Positions 8,647 through 17,550 are shown, counted from the first letter of the stretch. The stretch: 64,000 nt of DNA from CAYVUV01 sp964455095 (GCA_964455095.1 CAYVUV010000222.1:1-64000); one strand, 5' to 3'. Translations and numbers: made by a program. The notes: a model not told the origin generated them from the letters alone.

Positions 8647-10185
8647 CTACGACGCGACCCGCACGTCGACGGTGCGCCCGAGCAGCGTCTCCAGCAGGTC
8701 GAGGCGCTGGCGCGCTTCCCAGATTTCCAGGGCGGCATCCTCACCGCCGGTTTGCAGCTGCAAGATCGTCCGTTCGCCGCGCCGCGTCACGCTGACGTCG
8801 CGCACGGCGCCGTAGTGACTGCGGTCGAGGGCGTCGGCGACGCGCAGCACGGCGCTCAGCGCCCGCACCACCGTGCGCCCCTCGCGCGGCAGGGCGCGGT
8901 ACTCGGGATCGGTATCCTTGGGCACGGCCTTGCGGTGGTAGCGCGCGGTCAAGGCGATGATCTCGAGCTCCTCGGCGCGAAAGCCGAGCAGCTCGCCGTT
9001 GACGATCAGGTAGTACGAGTGGCGGTGGTGGTTCTTGTGGTCGATGTGGTGGCCGACGTCGTGCAACAGCGCGGCGAACTCGAGCCACTCGCGCGCCGCG
9101 TCGTCGAGGCCGAGGTCGCCGCGCAGCTGATCGAACAGGCGCAGCGCCAGGCGGGCGACCTGCGCCCCGTGCTCGCCGACCTCGCCGAGGTGGCGCGCCA
9201 GGCGCGCCACGCTGCGCCGCCGCGGCGCGGCAAAGCGCTCGCTCTCCTCGATGCCCTTGCGGTGCCGCGCGATGAAGTCGAGCAGCACGCCCTCGCGCAG
9301 CGCCCAGGTGCACGCCACCATGGTCTTCGCCTTGAGCGCGCGCATGACGTGGTCGGCGAGGCAGGCACCGGCGACGATGAGGTCGGCGCGCTTGGCGTCC
9401 ATCCCCTTGATGCGGCCGCGCTCCTGGCGCGTGCTCTTGCTCAGCAGCCGGCGCACCTTGGCCAGCTCGCCGGCGCTGACTTCGAAGTTGTTGAGATGGC
9501 CGTTGGGCGGCTCGCCGCGTAGATGACCGGCGACGGCGATGAGGTTCAGCAGCGTGCCGGAGGTGCCGATGACACGCCGCACGCGGGCTTTGGCGAAGCG
9601 GGCGAGGACCGAGTCGAGATGCTCGGCGAGATGCGCGTCGAGCTCGGCCAGCTCGCGGGAGGTCGGCGGGTCGCTGGTCAGAAAGCGCTCGCTCAGACGC
9701 GCGACGCCGATCTTCAGGCTTTCCATGGCCGTCGGCTTGCCGTCCTCGATCAGAACGAGCTCGACGCTGCCGCCGCCGATGTCGCAGATCAGCGCCGGCT
9801 TGCCGGTCAGGTCGACGGCATGGCGCACGCCGAGGTAGATCAGCCGCGCCTCCTCGCGCCCGGGGATGACTTTCACCCGCAGGCCGACGTCGTCCTCGAC
9901 TTTCTGGATGAAATCGCCGCCGTTGGCGGCTTCGCGCACGGCGCTGGTCGCCACGGCCTTGATGCGGGTGACGCCCTGGCGCTCGGCAAGCGTGCGGAAC
10001 GCCGACAGCGTGCGCACGCCGGCGTCAATCGCTTCCACGGAGAGCTGTCCCTTGTTGAGCGTGTAGCGGCCGAGGCGCACCATCTCCTTCGCTCGATCCA
10101 GCACTCGGAATCGACCGTCGGATTCCACCTGGGCAACGACCATGTGGATGGAGTTGCTGCCGACATCGACAGCGGCGATACGCAT
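8647..10185 (-). CDS. ppx: Exopolyphosphatase/guanosine pentaphosphatase family protein with HD domain
   Basis: The 512-residue protein starts MRIAAVDVGSNSIHMVVAQ, the first phosphate loop of the actin-like ASKHA fold. It has CDIGGGSVELVL (about 140-152) and GTSGTLLNLIAVAG (about 207-220), as in Ppx/GppA. A C-terminal HD-type helical domain (about 330-500) carries LLHDVGHHIDHKNHHRHSYY, with the HD pair and an unusually His-rich stretch. Ppx enzymes cleave terminal phosphates from polyphosphate, and GppA converts pppGpp to ppGpp. The ATG at 10185 is preferred over an upstream GTG because it begins directly with the conserved strand. It is first in the ppx, CYTH-CHAD, sixA group. Confidence 0.93.
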   Translation of the reverse strand: MRIAAVDVGSNSIHMVVAQVESDGRFRVLDRAKEMVRLGRYTLNKGQLSVEAIDAGVRTLSAFRTLAERQGVTRIKAVATSAVREAANGGDFIQKVEDDVGLRVKVIPGREEARLIYLGVRHAVDLTGKPALICDIGGGSVELVLIEDGKPTAMESLKIGVARLSERFLTSDPPTSRELAELDAHLAEHLDSVLARFAKARVRRVIGTSGTLLNLIAVAGHLRGEPPNGHLNNFEVSAGELAKVRRLLSKSTRQERGRIKGMDAKRADLIVAGACLADHVMRALKAKTMVACTWALREGVLLDFIARHRKGIEESERFAAPRRRSVARLARHLGEVGEHGAQVARLALRLFDQLRGDLGLDDAAREWLEFAALLHDVGHHIDHKNHHRHSYYLIVNGELLGFRAEELEIIALTARYHRKAVPKDTDPEYRALPREGRTVVRALSAVLRVADALDRSHYGAVRDVSVTRRGERTILQLQTGGEDAALEIWEARQRLDLLETLLGRTVDVRVAS

Positions 10186-10281
10186 GCCTGACCCTACTTC
10201 CGCTTCCACCGCCGCCGCTCCCCAACCCGCACGCGTTGCCTATAGCACACGCCCCGCGGCACGACAGGCCGCGCGGCGCGG

Positions 10282-12351
10282 TCATGGCGCGACGACGCTG
10301 CAGGTACATCCCTCAATGGTGCCGAACTGTCCGGCACAGCCCTCGACCGTGCAGGCAAAGTCGGCCGGCACCGGGACCGGCGCGCTGGTGCAGCGGTCGA
10401 ACAGGATCTGGTACAGCTTGCCGTTGAGCAGGCCGGCGTTGCGGTTGACGATGGTGCGCAGGGCGTAGTTGAGGTCGTTGGCGACCACCGTGGAGCCCGA
10501 CTGCCGCATGATGACGCGCGCGCCGACGGTCCCCGCCAGGCCGGTGCCGGGGATGCTGACCAGGTCGCTCTGGTAGCCGATCAACACGGTGACCGACGTC
10601 GCCGAGTCGCCCGGCGGATTGGCGAAGTTGACCTGCATCGTGGCATCGCTGCCGCTGTCGGTGCACGGCGAGACGACGCAGTCGGCCGGGCAGCTGCCAC
10701 AGGTCTCGCCCGGTTCGAGAAAGCCGTTGCCGCACACGAACGAGCCCATGGTCGGGGTCGGCGATGGCGTCGGCGTCGGGGTGAAGGTGTTCGTCGGCGT
10801 GAAGGTGGGCGTCGGGCCGCTGGGCGTGTCGGTGATCGTCGCGGTCGGCGTGCTGGCCGGCGTCAGCGTCGGCGTGGTGGTCGGACCGCTGACGGTGGCC
10901 GTGGGGGTGCGGGTTGCCGTCGGCGTCGGCGTGACCGTTCGCGTTGGCGTCGCGGTCGGCGTCGGCAGCGGCGCGTCGGCGCTGTCCTTGAACTGGCGGT
11001 CGTCGTTCTTCGTCGCCGGGCCGCTGTAGCGCGCTTCCCAGCACTCGCCGTCGATGTTCTTGAGCTGCACGACGACCGCTGCATCCTGCGCCAGCGGCAG
11101 GCTCGGCATCTGCAGATCGGCGCCCTTGGCTTTGACGATGATCTTCGCCTTGCCGGCGGTGCCGGCTTTGAGGATCACGGTCTGGACGCCGCCGGCGCTG
11201 AGGATGTCGTCCTTGTACTTGAACCCCTTCGAGCCGGTCGCCTTCCAGCACGGCCCGCTGTTGCACGCGTCGCCGGGCGGGATGATGGCGCTGGAGACCA
11301 GCGCCGGTACGCCGGCGTGCTCGTCGTACACGCAGAGCGTGTAGCTCGTGCCGCCGTTCGGGCGCGGGTCGCCGAGCGCGGCGAGATCGGTGGCGTCGCC
11401 CTGCAGCCACTTCCAGCGCAACTGGCTCGCGAACGGGTCGCCGGCGCGCCGCTTGAGCTGCAACGATCCCGTGCCGGCGGCGACCGGCTGGCGACAGAAG
11501 GCGAGCGGGGCGGGGCCGCAGTGCGGATCCAACGTCGGCGTCGGCGTGACGGTGGGCGTGCGCGTCGGCGTGGACGTCAGCGTCGGCGTCGGCGTGCGCG
11601 TCGGCGTGTTGGTCAGCGTCGGGGTCGCGGTCAGCGTCGGCGTCAGCGTCGGCGTGCGGGTGGGCGTGTTGGTCGGCGTGCGCGTCGGCGTACTGGTGGG
11701 CGGGAAGAAGACAGCCAGCACCAGGCGCGGTTGCTGACCGGCGGTGCCCTCGCGCGCCGTGTATTCGATCGAGCCATTGGCGCCTTCACTGCGTTTCTTG
11801 ATCAGCCAGCCGTAGTTCGGCGCGGCGGCGAGGAATGCCGCGACGTCGGCGGTGACGTCGAAGGAGACGTAGGTGCCGACGACGCCGTTCAACTGCAGCA
11901 TCGCGGCCGTTTCCGCGGCGTTGAAGCTGCCGCCGCTCCACTGCGCCGGACAGTCGGGGCTGCCGTTGCTCGGACTCGTATCGATCGGGCAGTTGAAGGT
12001 GGCGCCACCTTCTGTCCAGTCGGCGGTGACGCGATGCACCTCGACGTCGCGCCCCGTGCCCCAGTTGTCGTCGTTGGCCTCGATGAACAGCTCGAGCGCG
12101 GCGGACTGCAACACGCCCGCGCCGACGGCGTTGGCGATGGCGCTCTGATCGAACCGCACCAGGGCGCGGTTGGTCCCGGTGCGCTGAAGGCGGAGGAACA
12201 CGGCGCCGCCTTCGTTGGTATCGGCAGATCCGCCGCCGCGCAGATAGGTGTCGCCGCTGGCGGGCAAGGCGGTGACCGTCGCGGTCGCGTTGCGGACCAG
12301 GCCGAGAGACGCCGCGAGCATCAGGCTCGCCATCACCGCACGTCGCGCCAT
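10282..12351 (-). CDS. Secreted DNRLRE-type multidomain protein with Thr/Pro linkers and shared C-terminal domain
   Basis: The 689-residue exported protein has a signal peptide (MARRAVMASLMLAASLGLVRNATA). A DNRLRE-like beta-sandwich spans about 25-210 (TYLRGGG, NRALVRFD, VTADVAAFL). A first Thr/Pro linker of PTRTPT repeats covers about 217-275. A middle domain (about 276-460) has paired cysteines (CGPAPLAFCRQP, CNSGPC, GECW), and a second Thr/Pro linker follows (about 465-535). It ends with the CGNGFLEPGETCGSCPADC motif and the roughly 110-residue C-terminal domain (NDLNYALR, FDRC, CTVEGCAGQFGTIEGC) found in five other genes here. The function is unknown; adhesion or scaffolding at the cell surface is a guess. 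The start has GGAGGG upstream. A Pho-like array lies about 195 bp upstream, beyond a structured leader. Confidence 0.88.
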   Translation of the reverse strand: MARRAVMASLMLAASLGLVRNATATVTALPASGDTYLRGGGSADTNEGGAVFLRLQRTGTNRALVRFDQSAIANAVGAGVLQSAALELFIEANDDNWGTGRDVEVHRVTADWTEGGATFNCPIDTSPSNGSPDCPAQWSGGSFNAAETAAMLQLNGVVGTYVSFDVTADVAAFLAAAPNYGWLIKKRSEGANGSIEYTAREGTAGQQPRLVLAVFFPPTSTPTRTPTNTPTRTPTLTPTLTATPTLTNTPTRTPTPTLTSTPTRTPTVTPTPTLDPHCGPAPLAFCRQPVAAGTGSLQLKRRAGDPFASQLRWKWLQGDATDLAALGDPRPNGGTSYTLCVYDEHAGVPALVSSAIIPPGDACNSGPCWKATGSKGFKYKDDILSAGGVQTVILKAGTAGKAKIIVKAKGADLQMPSLPLAQDAAVVVQLKNIDGECWEARYSGPATKNDDRQFKDSADAPLPTPTATPTRTVTPTPTATRTPTATVSGPTTTPTLTPASTPTATITDTPSGPTPTFTPTNTFTPTPTPSPTPTMGSFVCGNGFLEPGETCGSCPADCVVSPCTDSGSDATMQVNFANPPGDSATSVTVLIGYQSDLVSIPGTGLAGTVGARVIMRQSGSTVVANDLNYALRTIVNRNAGLLNGKLYQILFDRCTSAPVPVPADFACTVEGCAGQFGTIEGCTCSVVAP
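10745..10970 (-). repeat. Degenerate GTCGGCGT-type repeats encoding a Thr/Pro linker
   Basis: Repeated 6- to 12-base words (GGCGTCGG, GTCGGCGT) encode TPTxTxTPT-like sequence on the minus strand, with imperfect periodicity and synonymous drift between copies. Such tracts are slippage-prone and likely vary in length between relatives. Confidence 0.7.
11525..11705 (-). repeat. Second Thr/Pro linker repeat tract
   Basis: About 15 imperfect copies of a GTCGGCGTGnGC-like 12-mer encode PTRTPTxTPT on the minus strand. The linker separates the DNRLRE-like N-terminal domain from the cysteine-paired middle domain. Confidence 0.7.
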
Positions 12352-12384
12352 CGAGTCACCCTCCTTCGCTGGGGAGAGGGGATA

Positions 12385-12540
12385 CTATCGCCGCTTCATT
12401 ACGGTGCGGTTGCGTGCGGGTGAAGCTTGCGCGACGTGGGGTGTGCGCCGAGGGAGGGAGGGGATTTTGCCCCTCCCCAGGGGAGAGACACGTACTTTTG
12501 GAGAAAAGGGGTCCCTCTGGTCCTTTCCCTCGGCGCACCT
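12385..12540 (-). other. Structured, C-rich 5' leader of the DNRLRE-type gene
   Basis: On the minus strand, about 190 bases separate a promoter-like array from the ATG at 12351. Shortly after the predicted start of transcription, the sequence GTGCGCCGAGGGA (about 12523-12535) pairs perfectly with TCCCTCGGCGCAC (about 12440-12452), enclosing about 70 bases. That interior contains further self-complementary stretches (CCCCTGGGGAGGGG-type). This could be an mRNA-stabilising or regulatory structure. It does not match a riboswitch class known to me. Confidence 0.4.
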
Positions 12541-12544
12541 GGCG

Positions 12545-12601
12545 AGGCTATGACAGTCATGTTGCGCCGCGGTGACGGGTCCATGAACAGCTCGTGAACA
12601 G
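12545..12601 (-). promoter_or_regulatory. Pho-box-like array and -10 element upstream of the DNRLRE-type gene
   Basis: Read on the minus strand from 12601 there are four consecutive 11-mers: CTGTTCACGAG, CTGTTCATGGA, CCCGTCACCGC and GGCGCAACATG. Their positions 4-8 read TTCAC, TTCAT, GTCAC and GCAAC. A 7-base spacer follows, then TAGCCT (12545-12550) as a -10-like hexamer. This matches the 7+4 direct-repeat layout known for PhoB operators. The first two units share CTGTTCA exactly. It points at the gene ending at 10282. Confidence 0.6.
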
Positions 12602-12627
12602 CTGGCCGCTCGCCGCCGCCGGCGCAA

Positions 12628-12684
12628 AAAGTCACATCATGTTCTTCCCCTTGTCATCTTCTCGTAACAATCGACTGCCATAGT
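12628..12684 (+). promoter_or_regulatory. Pho-box-like array and -10 element upstream of the porin-pst operon
   Basis: Four 11-mers, AAAGTCACATC, ATGTTCTTCCC, CTTGTCATCTT and CTCGTAACAAT, occupy 12628-12671, with GTCAC, TTCTT, GTCAT and GTAAC at positions 4-8. A 7-base spacer then leads to CATAGT (12679-12684). The layout is that of PhoB-activated promoters, in which direct repeats replace the -35 element. The ATG of the phosphate porin lies 63 bp downstream, and the gene content (pst, phoU, phoB, phoR) supports Pho control. Confidence 0.7.
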
Positions 12685-12747
12685 CGGCAGCGGAGAGAAG
12701 GGGCGCCCCCGCCTATCCAGGGTCTGGTCAACGAAAGGAGGAGGGAT

Positions 12748-14226
12748 ATGGGATTTCTGCGCACACATGGTGCCGAGGGAAGACGTGTAACCATCGCCAC
12801 CGCATTGGCGATCGCCGCGCTCGGGCTGCTGCGGCCCGGCGTGGCGGCTGCCGCGCGGGACACCTGCGAGATGCTGCGCGACAAGGGGATCTTGAACGAG
12901 CTCGAGTACAACGAGTGCAAGGCGTCGAAGGAGAAGGAAGAGGGCAGCACGATCAAGGCCCTGCAAGACTTCGCCAAGGACTGGATCCTCTACAAAGAAG
13001 GGACCGGCTTCGTGATCAACAGCTCGGCCATGGAGCCCGGCGACTATCGCAACCCGACGCCCAAGCCGCGCTTCTCGTTCGCGTTGGGCAACCGGCTGCA
13101 GGTCCGCTACACGTTCACCAGCCCCGACGGCAAGGGGAAGGATGAGGACTCGACCTTTCGCGTCCGCCGCTTCAAGACGTTCATGAACGGCAACGCGTTC
13201 TACCCGTGGGTGAAGTACAAGATCCAGGTCAACTGGGTCGGCTTCAACGAGCCCGACACCAGCAACAACGAGCCGGATCTCGAGGACGCCTTCATCGACC
13301 TGGCGTACTTCCCGGCGGTGTCGCTGCAAGGCGGGCAGTTCAAGGTGCCGTTCGATCGCCAGGAGCTGACGTCCTCCGGCGCGCAGCAGTTCGTCGATCG
13401 GGCCATCACCAACGGGCGCTTCACCTTCTCGCGCGATCAGGGCGTCATGTTGCACGGCATGCTCGGCGAGGAGAAGCTGGAGTGGTTCGAATACGGCGCC
13501 GGCATCTTCAACGGCAACGGGCGCAACAAGTCGAACAACGACAACCCGGACAGCCTGGGCGCCGTGCGCCTGTACTGGATGCCGATGGGGCCGTTCAAAT
13601 ACAGTGAGTCGGACACCGACTACACGCCCAACCCGATGGTCGCCGTCGGCGGCGCATACGGCTACAACCCGGTGACCAGCCGCTCGAGCAAGACGGTGGC
13701 GATCACGACGCAGATTCCCGATCCCGCCGATCCGGACAGCATGATCGACGTCGCCACCGGCCGCACGCGCACCACGACGACCAAGACGGACGCCGACATT
13801 CAGCGCGCGACCTTCGATATCCACTTCAAGTGGCGCGGTCTCTCGGCCCTGGCCGACTACTTCTACGAGTCGCGCGACAACCAGAATCCGCAGATCAAGA
13901 CCACCGAATTCAGCGCCACCGGCGTGGCGGGGCCGTCGATATCCAGTACCGCCAACAGTGCCGGGACGGTCTCCACGCACGGCGTCAACACGCAGATCGG
14001 CTACTTCCTCATCAAGAAACATCTCGAGGTCGCCGGCCGCTACGCGATGTTCAACCCCGGCGGCACGGACAACCGGCAGTGGGAGGCGCGCGGGGCGATC
14101 AACTACTTCTTCTTCGCCCACAACCTGAAGTTGCAGACCGACTTCGGCGCCGTCAACCAACAGGTCAAGAACGCCAAGGACACCACCGATTTCGAAGCCC
14201 GCACGCAAGTGCAGCTGATTTTCTAG
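12748..14226 (+). CDS. Phosphate-selective outer-membrane porin (OprO/OprP family)
   Basis: The 492-residue protein has a Sec signal peptide ending near GVAAAARD and a short N-terminal helical segment. It then runs as alternating beta-strands typical of OprP/OprO: RLQVRYTFTSPDG, RVRRFKTFMNG, DLEDAFIDLAY, GGQFKVPFDRQELTSSGAQQFVDRA and GVMLHGMLG. It ends in aromatic or aliphatic C-terminal strand residues (VQLIF). OprP-like trimers pass phosphate or polyphosphate across the outer membrane. The ATG has AAAGGAGGAGG upstream. It is the first gene of an apparent operon with pstS 24 bp downstream and has a Pho-like array in front. The pst context makes phosphate the likely solute. Confidence 0.9.
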   Translation: MGFLRTHGAEGRRVTIATALAIAALGLLRPGVAAAARDTCEMLRDKGILNELEYNECKASKEKEEGSTIKALQDFAKDWILYKEGTGFVINSSAMEPGDYRNPTPKPRFSFALGNRLQVRYTFTSPDGKGKDEDSTFRVRRFKTFMNGNAFYPWVKYKIQVNWVGFNEPDTSNNEPDLEDAFIDLAYFPAVSLQGGQFKVPFDRQELTSSGAQQFVDRAITNGRFTFSRDQGVMLHGMLGEEKLEWFEYGAGIFNGNGRNKSNNDNPDSLGAVRLYWMPMGPFKYSESDTDYTPNPMVAVGGAYGYNPVTSRSSKTVAITTQIPDPADPDSMIDVATGRTRTTTTKTDADIQRATFDIHFKWRGLSALADYFYESRDNQNPQIKTTEFSATGVAGPSISSTANSAGTVSTHGVNTQIGYFLIKKHLEVAGRYAMFNPGGTDNRQWEARGAINYFFFAHNLKLQTDFGAVNQQVKNAKDTTDFEARTQVQLIF

Positions 14227-14250
14227 AGACCGAACGGAGAGGAGCACACG

Positions 14251-15222
14251 ATGAACAGACGATGGATGCTCGGCGCCGCCGCCCTGCTGTTCGCCGCCAT
14301 GCCGGCGGCGGCCGAGGAGGCGCTGAAGGTCGACCCCGCCATTCCGGCCTACGCGAAGACCAGTGGCGTATCCGGCACGCTCAACAGCATCGGCTCGGAC
14401 ACCATGAACAACCTGATGACGCTGTGGGCGGAGGGCTTCGGCAAGTTCTACCCGAACGTCAAGATTCAGGTCGAAGGCAAGGGCTCGAGCACCGCGCCGC
14501 CGGCGTTGATCGCGCGCACGGCCCAGCTCGGCCCGATGTCGCGGACGATGAAGGACACGGAAATCGACGCCTTCGAGGCCGAGTTCGGCTACAAGCCGCT
14601 GGCGCTGCGCACCTCGTTGGACTCGTTGGCCGTGTACGTCAACAAGGACAACCCGCTGGCGTCGCTGTCGATGCCGCAGGTGGATGCGGTGTTCTCCAAG
14701 ACGCGCAAGCTCGGGCACAAGGACGCGATCGCGACCTGGGGGCAGGTGGGCCTGACGGGCGACTGGGCGGAGAAGCCGATCAGCCTCTACGGCCGCAACT
14801 CCGCATCCGGCACCTACGGCTTCTTCAAGGAGCACGCGCTCGGCAACGGCGATTTCAAGGACGAGGTCAAGGAGCAGCCGGGCTCGGCCTCGGTGGTGCA
14901 GGGGGTGACCGAGGATGTCGTCGGCATCGGCTACAGCGGCATCGGCTACCGCACCTCCGGCGTCAAGCCGATCGCGCTGGCACCAAAGGACGGCGTCGCG
15001 CCGATCGCGGCGTCGGCCGAGAACGTGTACAACGGCACCTATCCGCTGGCGCGCTTTCTCTTCATCTACATCAACAAGGATCCGGACAAGCCGCTCGATC
15101 CGCTGATGCGCGAGTTCGTGAAGTTCGTCTTCTCGCGCGAAGGGCAAGAAGTCGTGATCAAGGACGGCTATTTGCCGGTCACCGCCGCGGTGGTGGCCGA
15201 AGAGTTGAAAAAGGTCCAATAG
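14251..15222 (+). CDS. pstS: Phosphate ABC transporter, periplasmic phosphate-binding protein
   Basis: The 323-residue protein carries a signal peptide (MNRRWMLGAAALLFAAMPAAAEE) and the PstS-like type II binding fold: GTLNSIGSDTMNNLM with the first phosphate-contacting loop, EGKGSSTAPPALIARTAQLGPMSR, and YGRNSASGTYGFFKEHAL for the second loop. The shape is that of the PstS/SphX family, which captures orthophosphate in the periplasm and hands it to PstCA. A GGAGAGGAG Shine-Dalgarno precedes the ATG. It follows the porin and precedes pstC (63 bp), so outer-membrane entry and periplasmic capture are encoded together. Confidence 0.95.
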   Translation: MNRRWMLGAAALLFAAMPAAAEEALKVDPAIPAYAKTSGVSGTLNSIGSDTMNNLMTLWAEGFGKFYPNVKIQVEGKGSSTAPPALIARTAQLGPMSRTMKDTEIDAFEAEFGYKPLALRTSLDSLAVYVNKDNPLASLSMPQVDAVFSKTRKLGHKDAIATWGQVGLTGDWAEKPISLYGRNSASGTYGFFKEHALGNGDFKDEVKEQPGSASVVQGVTEDVVGIGYSGIGYRTSGVKPIALAPKDGVAPIAASAENVYNGTYPLARFLFIYINKDPDKPLDPLMREFVKFVFSREGQEVVIKDGYLPVTAAVVAEELKKVQ

Positions 15223-15285
15223 CGTGGTTCGTAGGGCGCGGACGCTCACCTCGGGCCGCGGGAGACCCCGCGCGACTGAGCCATC

Positions 15286-17550
15286 ATGCAGCAAGTTGAC
15301 AGGGTGATCACCGGTGCAGCGCCGGCGGTCGCGGCGCGGGCGGCGTCGCGGCGGCGCCGGCGCGCCATCGATGCCGCGGCGCGTGTCGTCGTCTCGGCTG
15401 GTGGTCTGGCGACGGTGGTCGGCATCGTCGGTATCTTCGGCTTCATCTGTTGGGAAATGCTGCCGCTCTGGCAGTCGCCGCGCGCGACTGTGCAGTCGAC
15501 CTTCCAACTCGACGCCTCGGCTCAGGTCTTCGCGCCAGCGACGGAAGAGTACCGCGAGATCATGGAGGTGATCACCGCCGCGGGGTCGGTGCGCTTCATC
15601 GATCTGGTCTCGGGCGACATCGCGCAAGAGCTGCCCATCCCCGCATTGGCCGGCCGCCGCATCGCCGCGGCGGTGCGGGCGGGCAAGGATCACGTGCTGG
15701 TCGCGACCGACGACGGGCAGCTGCACGGCCTGCGCGTGCCGTTCGACGTGCGGCGCGTCGACGGCAAGCGGCAGTTGCGGCCGCGCCTGGTCGAGACGGG
15801 GACGTGGACCTTGGACCCCGACGGGCGTCCGCCGCGGGTGCTGGCCACCAGCACGCCGGGCTCGAGTGGGGTGACGGTGGTCTATGCGGGCGAGGACGGG
15901 CCACCGGCGATGGTGGCCGTCACCGAGAAGCGCGATCTGTTCGATCACGTGCAGCGCAGCGAAGAGCGGCACGCCCTGGCGGGATCCGCCCCATTCGCGA
16001 CGACGGCCGTCGCCGTCGCCGGCAGCGGTGATCGCGCCTATGTCGGCGGCGCCAATGGCGCCGTGCAGTACTGGGATCTGCGCGACCGCGCCGCGCCGCA
16101 ACTCATCGACACGGTCAACGCCAGCGGTGGGCGCGGGGCCATCACCGCGCTGGCGCTGCTGATCGGCGATCAGTCGCTCGTCGTCGGCGACGCCGCCGGC
16201 CAGGTCAGCGTCTGGTTCCCCGTCCGCGATGCCGCGCGCCCGCTCGGCTGGCGCCTGCAACAGGTGCACGTCTTCACGCCGCACACCGCCGCGGTGCGCG
16301 CCATTGCCGTGTCGCCGCGCGACAAGCGCTTCCTGACCGCCGACAGCGCCGGGCAGGTGTGGCTGCGCCACTCGACCACGGCGCGCACGCTGCTGTCGCT
16401 GCCGGGCGAGCGCACGTCGCTCACGGCCCTGGCCTTCTCGCCCAAGGCCAACGGGGCGATCGCCATCGACGCCGCCGGCCGGGTGGTGAATTGGGAGACC
16501 GTCGACCCGCATCCGGAGGTGAGCCTGCAGACGCTCTTCGGCCGCGTCTGGTACGAGGGCTACGAGCAACCCGAGTTCGTCTGGCAATCGACCGGCGGCA
16601 CCGACGACTTCGAGCCCAAGCTGAGCCTGGTGCCGCTCATGCTCGGGACCATGAAGGGCACGCTCTACGCGATGCTGTTCGCCATCCCGATCGCCGTGTT
16701 CGGCGCGCTGTACACCTCGCAGTTCGCCCACCCGCGCATGCGCTCGGTGGTCAAGCCGACGGTGGAGATCATGGCGGCGCTGCCGAGCGTCGTGCTCGGG
16801 TTCCTCGCCGGGCTGTGGCTGGCGCCGACGCTGGAGTACATCCTGCCCGCCGTGCTGGCCATGTTGGTGCTGCTGCCGTCGCTCATGCTGGCGCTCGGCG
16901 TGGTCTGGGAGCAGCTGCCGGTGTCGATTCGCTCCAAGCTGCCGGGCCGCACCGAGGTCCTGGTCCTCCTGCCGCTGATCGTCCTGGGCGTCTACGTCTG
17001 CCTGCAGCTGAACGAACCCGTCGAGCGACTGCTGTTCGGCGGCGACTTTCGCGCCTGGCTGCTCAACAGCGCCGGGCTGCGCTTCGACCAGCGCAACTGC
17101 CTGGTGGTCGGCTTCGCGATGGGCTTCGCGGTGATTCCGATCATCTTCACCATCTCCGAAGACGCCCTCTCCAACGTGCCGCCGCGCCTGGTCTCGGGGT
17201 CGCTGGCCCTCGGCGCCACCCGCTGGCAGACGGCCATGCGCGTCGTCGTGCCGACGGCGAGCCCGGGCATCTTCTCGGCCATCATGATCGGCTTCGGCCG
17301 CGCCGTCGGCGAGACGATGATCGTGCTGATGGCGACCGGCAATACGCCGGTGCTGGAGTGGAACCTGTTCACGGGCATGCGCACGCTGTCGGCCAGCATC
17401 GCCGTCGAGATCCCCGAGGCCCCCTACGGCAGCACGCTCTACCGCGTCCTGTTTCTCGCCGCGCTGCTGCTCTTCGCCGCCACCTTCGTCGTCAACACGG
17501 TCGCCGAGCTGGTGCGCATGCGCCTGCGGCAACGGTATCAACAGCTATGA
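15286..17550 (+). CDS. pstC: Phosphate ABC transporter permease PstC with large N-terminal beta-propeller-like insert
   Basis: The 754-residue protein is much longer than an ordinary PstC (about 300). One membrane segment (about 36-62) is followed by a roughly 380-residue periplasmic region with WD/propeller-like repeats (GAVQYWDLRDRA, GDAAGQVSVWFPVRD, TADSAGQVWLRHS, IDAAGRVVNWE). The permease domain starts near residue 450 with GTMKGTLYAMLFAIPIAVFGALYTSQFA. It includes the EAA-type loop LVSGSLALGATRWQTAMRVVVPTASPGIFSA (about 640-670). This long architecture is known for PstC homologues in several proteobacteria. The start lacks a strong ribosome-binding site. The stop overlaps the pstA ATG. 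Confidence 0.93.
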   Translation: MQQVDRVITGAAPAVAARAASRRRRRAIDAAARVVVSAGGLATVVGIVGIFGFICWEMLPLWQSPRATVQSTFQLDASAQVFAPATEEYREIMEVITAAGSVRFIDLVSGDIAQELPIPALAGRRIAAAVRAGKDHVLVATDDGQLHGLRVPFDVRRVDGKRQLRPRLVETGTWTLDPDGRPPRVLATSTPGSSGVTVVYAGEDGPPAMVAVTEKRDLFDHVQRSEERHALAGSAPFATTAVAVAGSGDRAYVGGANGAVQYWDLRDRAAPQLIDTVNASGGRGAITALALLIGDQSLVVGDAAGQVSVWFPVRDAARPLGWRLQQVHVFTPHTAAVRAIAVSPRDKRFLTADSAGQVWLRHSTTARTLLSLPGERTSLTALAFSPKANGAIAIDAAGRVVNWETVDPHPEVSLQTLFGRVWYEGYEQPEFVWQSTGGTDDFEPKLSLVPLMLGTMKGTLYAMLFAIPIAVFGALYTSQFAHPRMRSVVKPTVEIMAALPSVVLGFLAGLWLAPTLEYILPAVLAMLVLLPSLMLALGVVWEQLPVSIRSKLPGRTEVLVLLPLIVLGVYVCLQLNEPVERLLFGGDFRAWLLNSAGLRFDQRNCLVVGFAMGFAVIPIIFTISEDALSNVPPRLVSGSLALGATRWQTAMRVVVPTASPGIFSAIMIGFGRAVGETMIVLMATGNTPVLEWNLFTGMRTLSASIAVEIPEAPYGSTLYRVLFLAALLLFAATFVVNTVAELVRMRLRQRYQQL

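Noticed and set aside
12637..17541. A 1,634-codon open frame on the minus strand antisense to the porin, pstS and pstC
   Set aside because: It is Arg/Val/Gly/Asp/His-rich with no domain, lies exactly opposite well-supported genes, and follows from the high GC at third codon positions.
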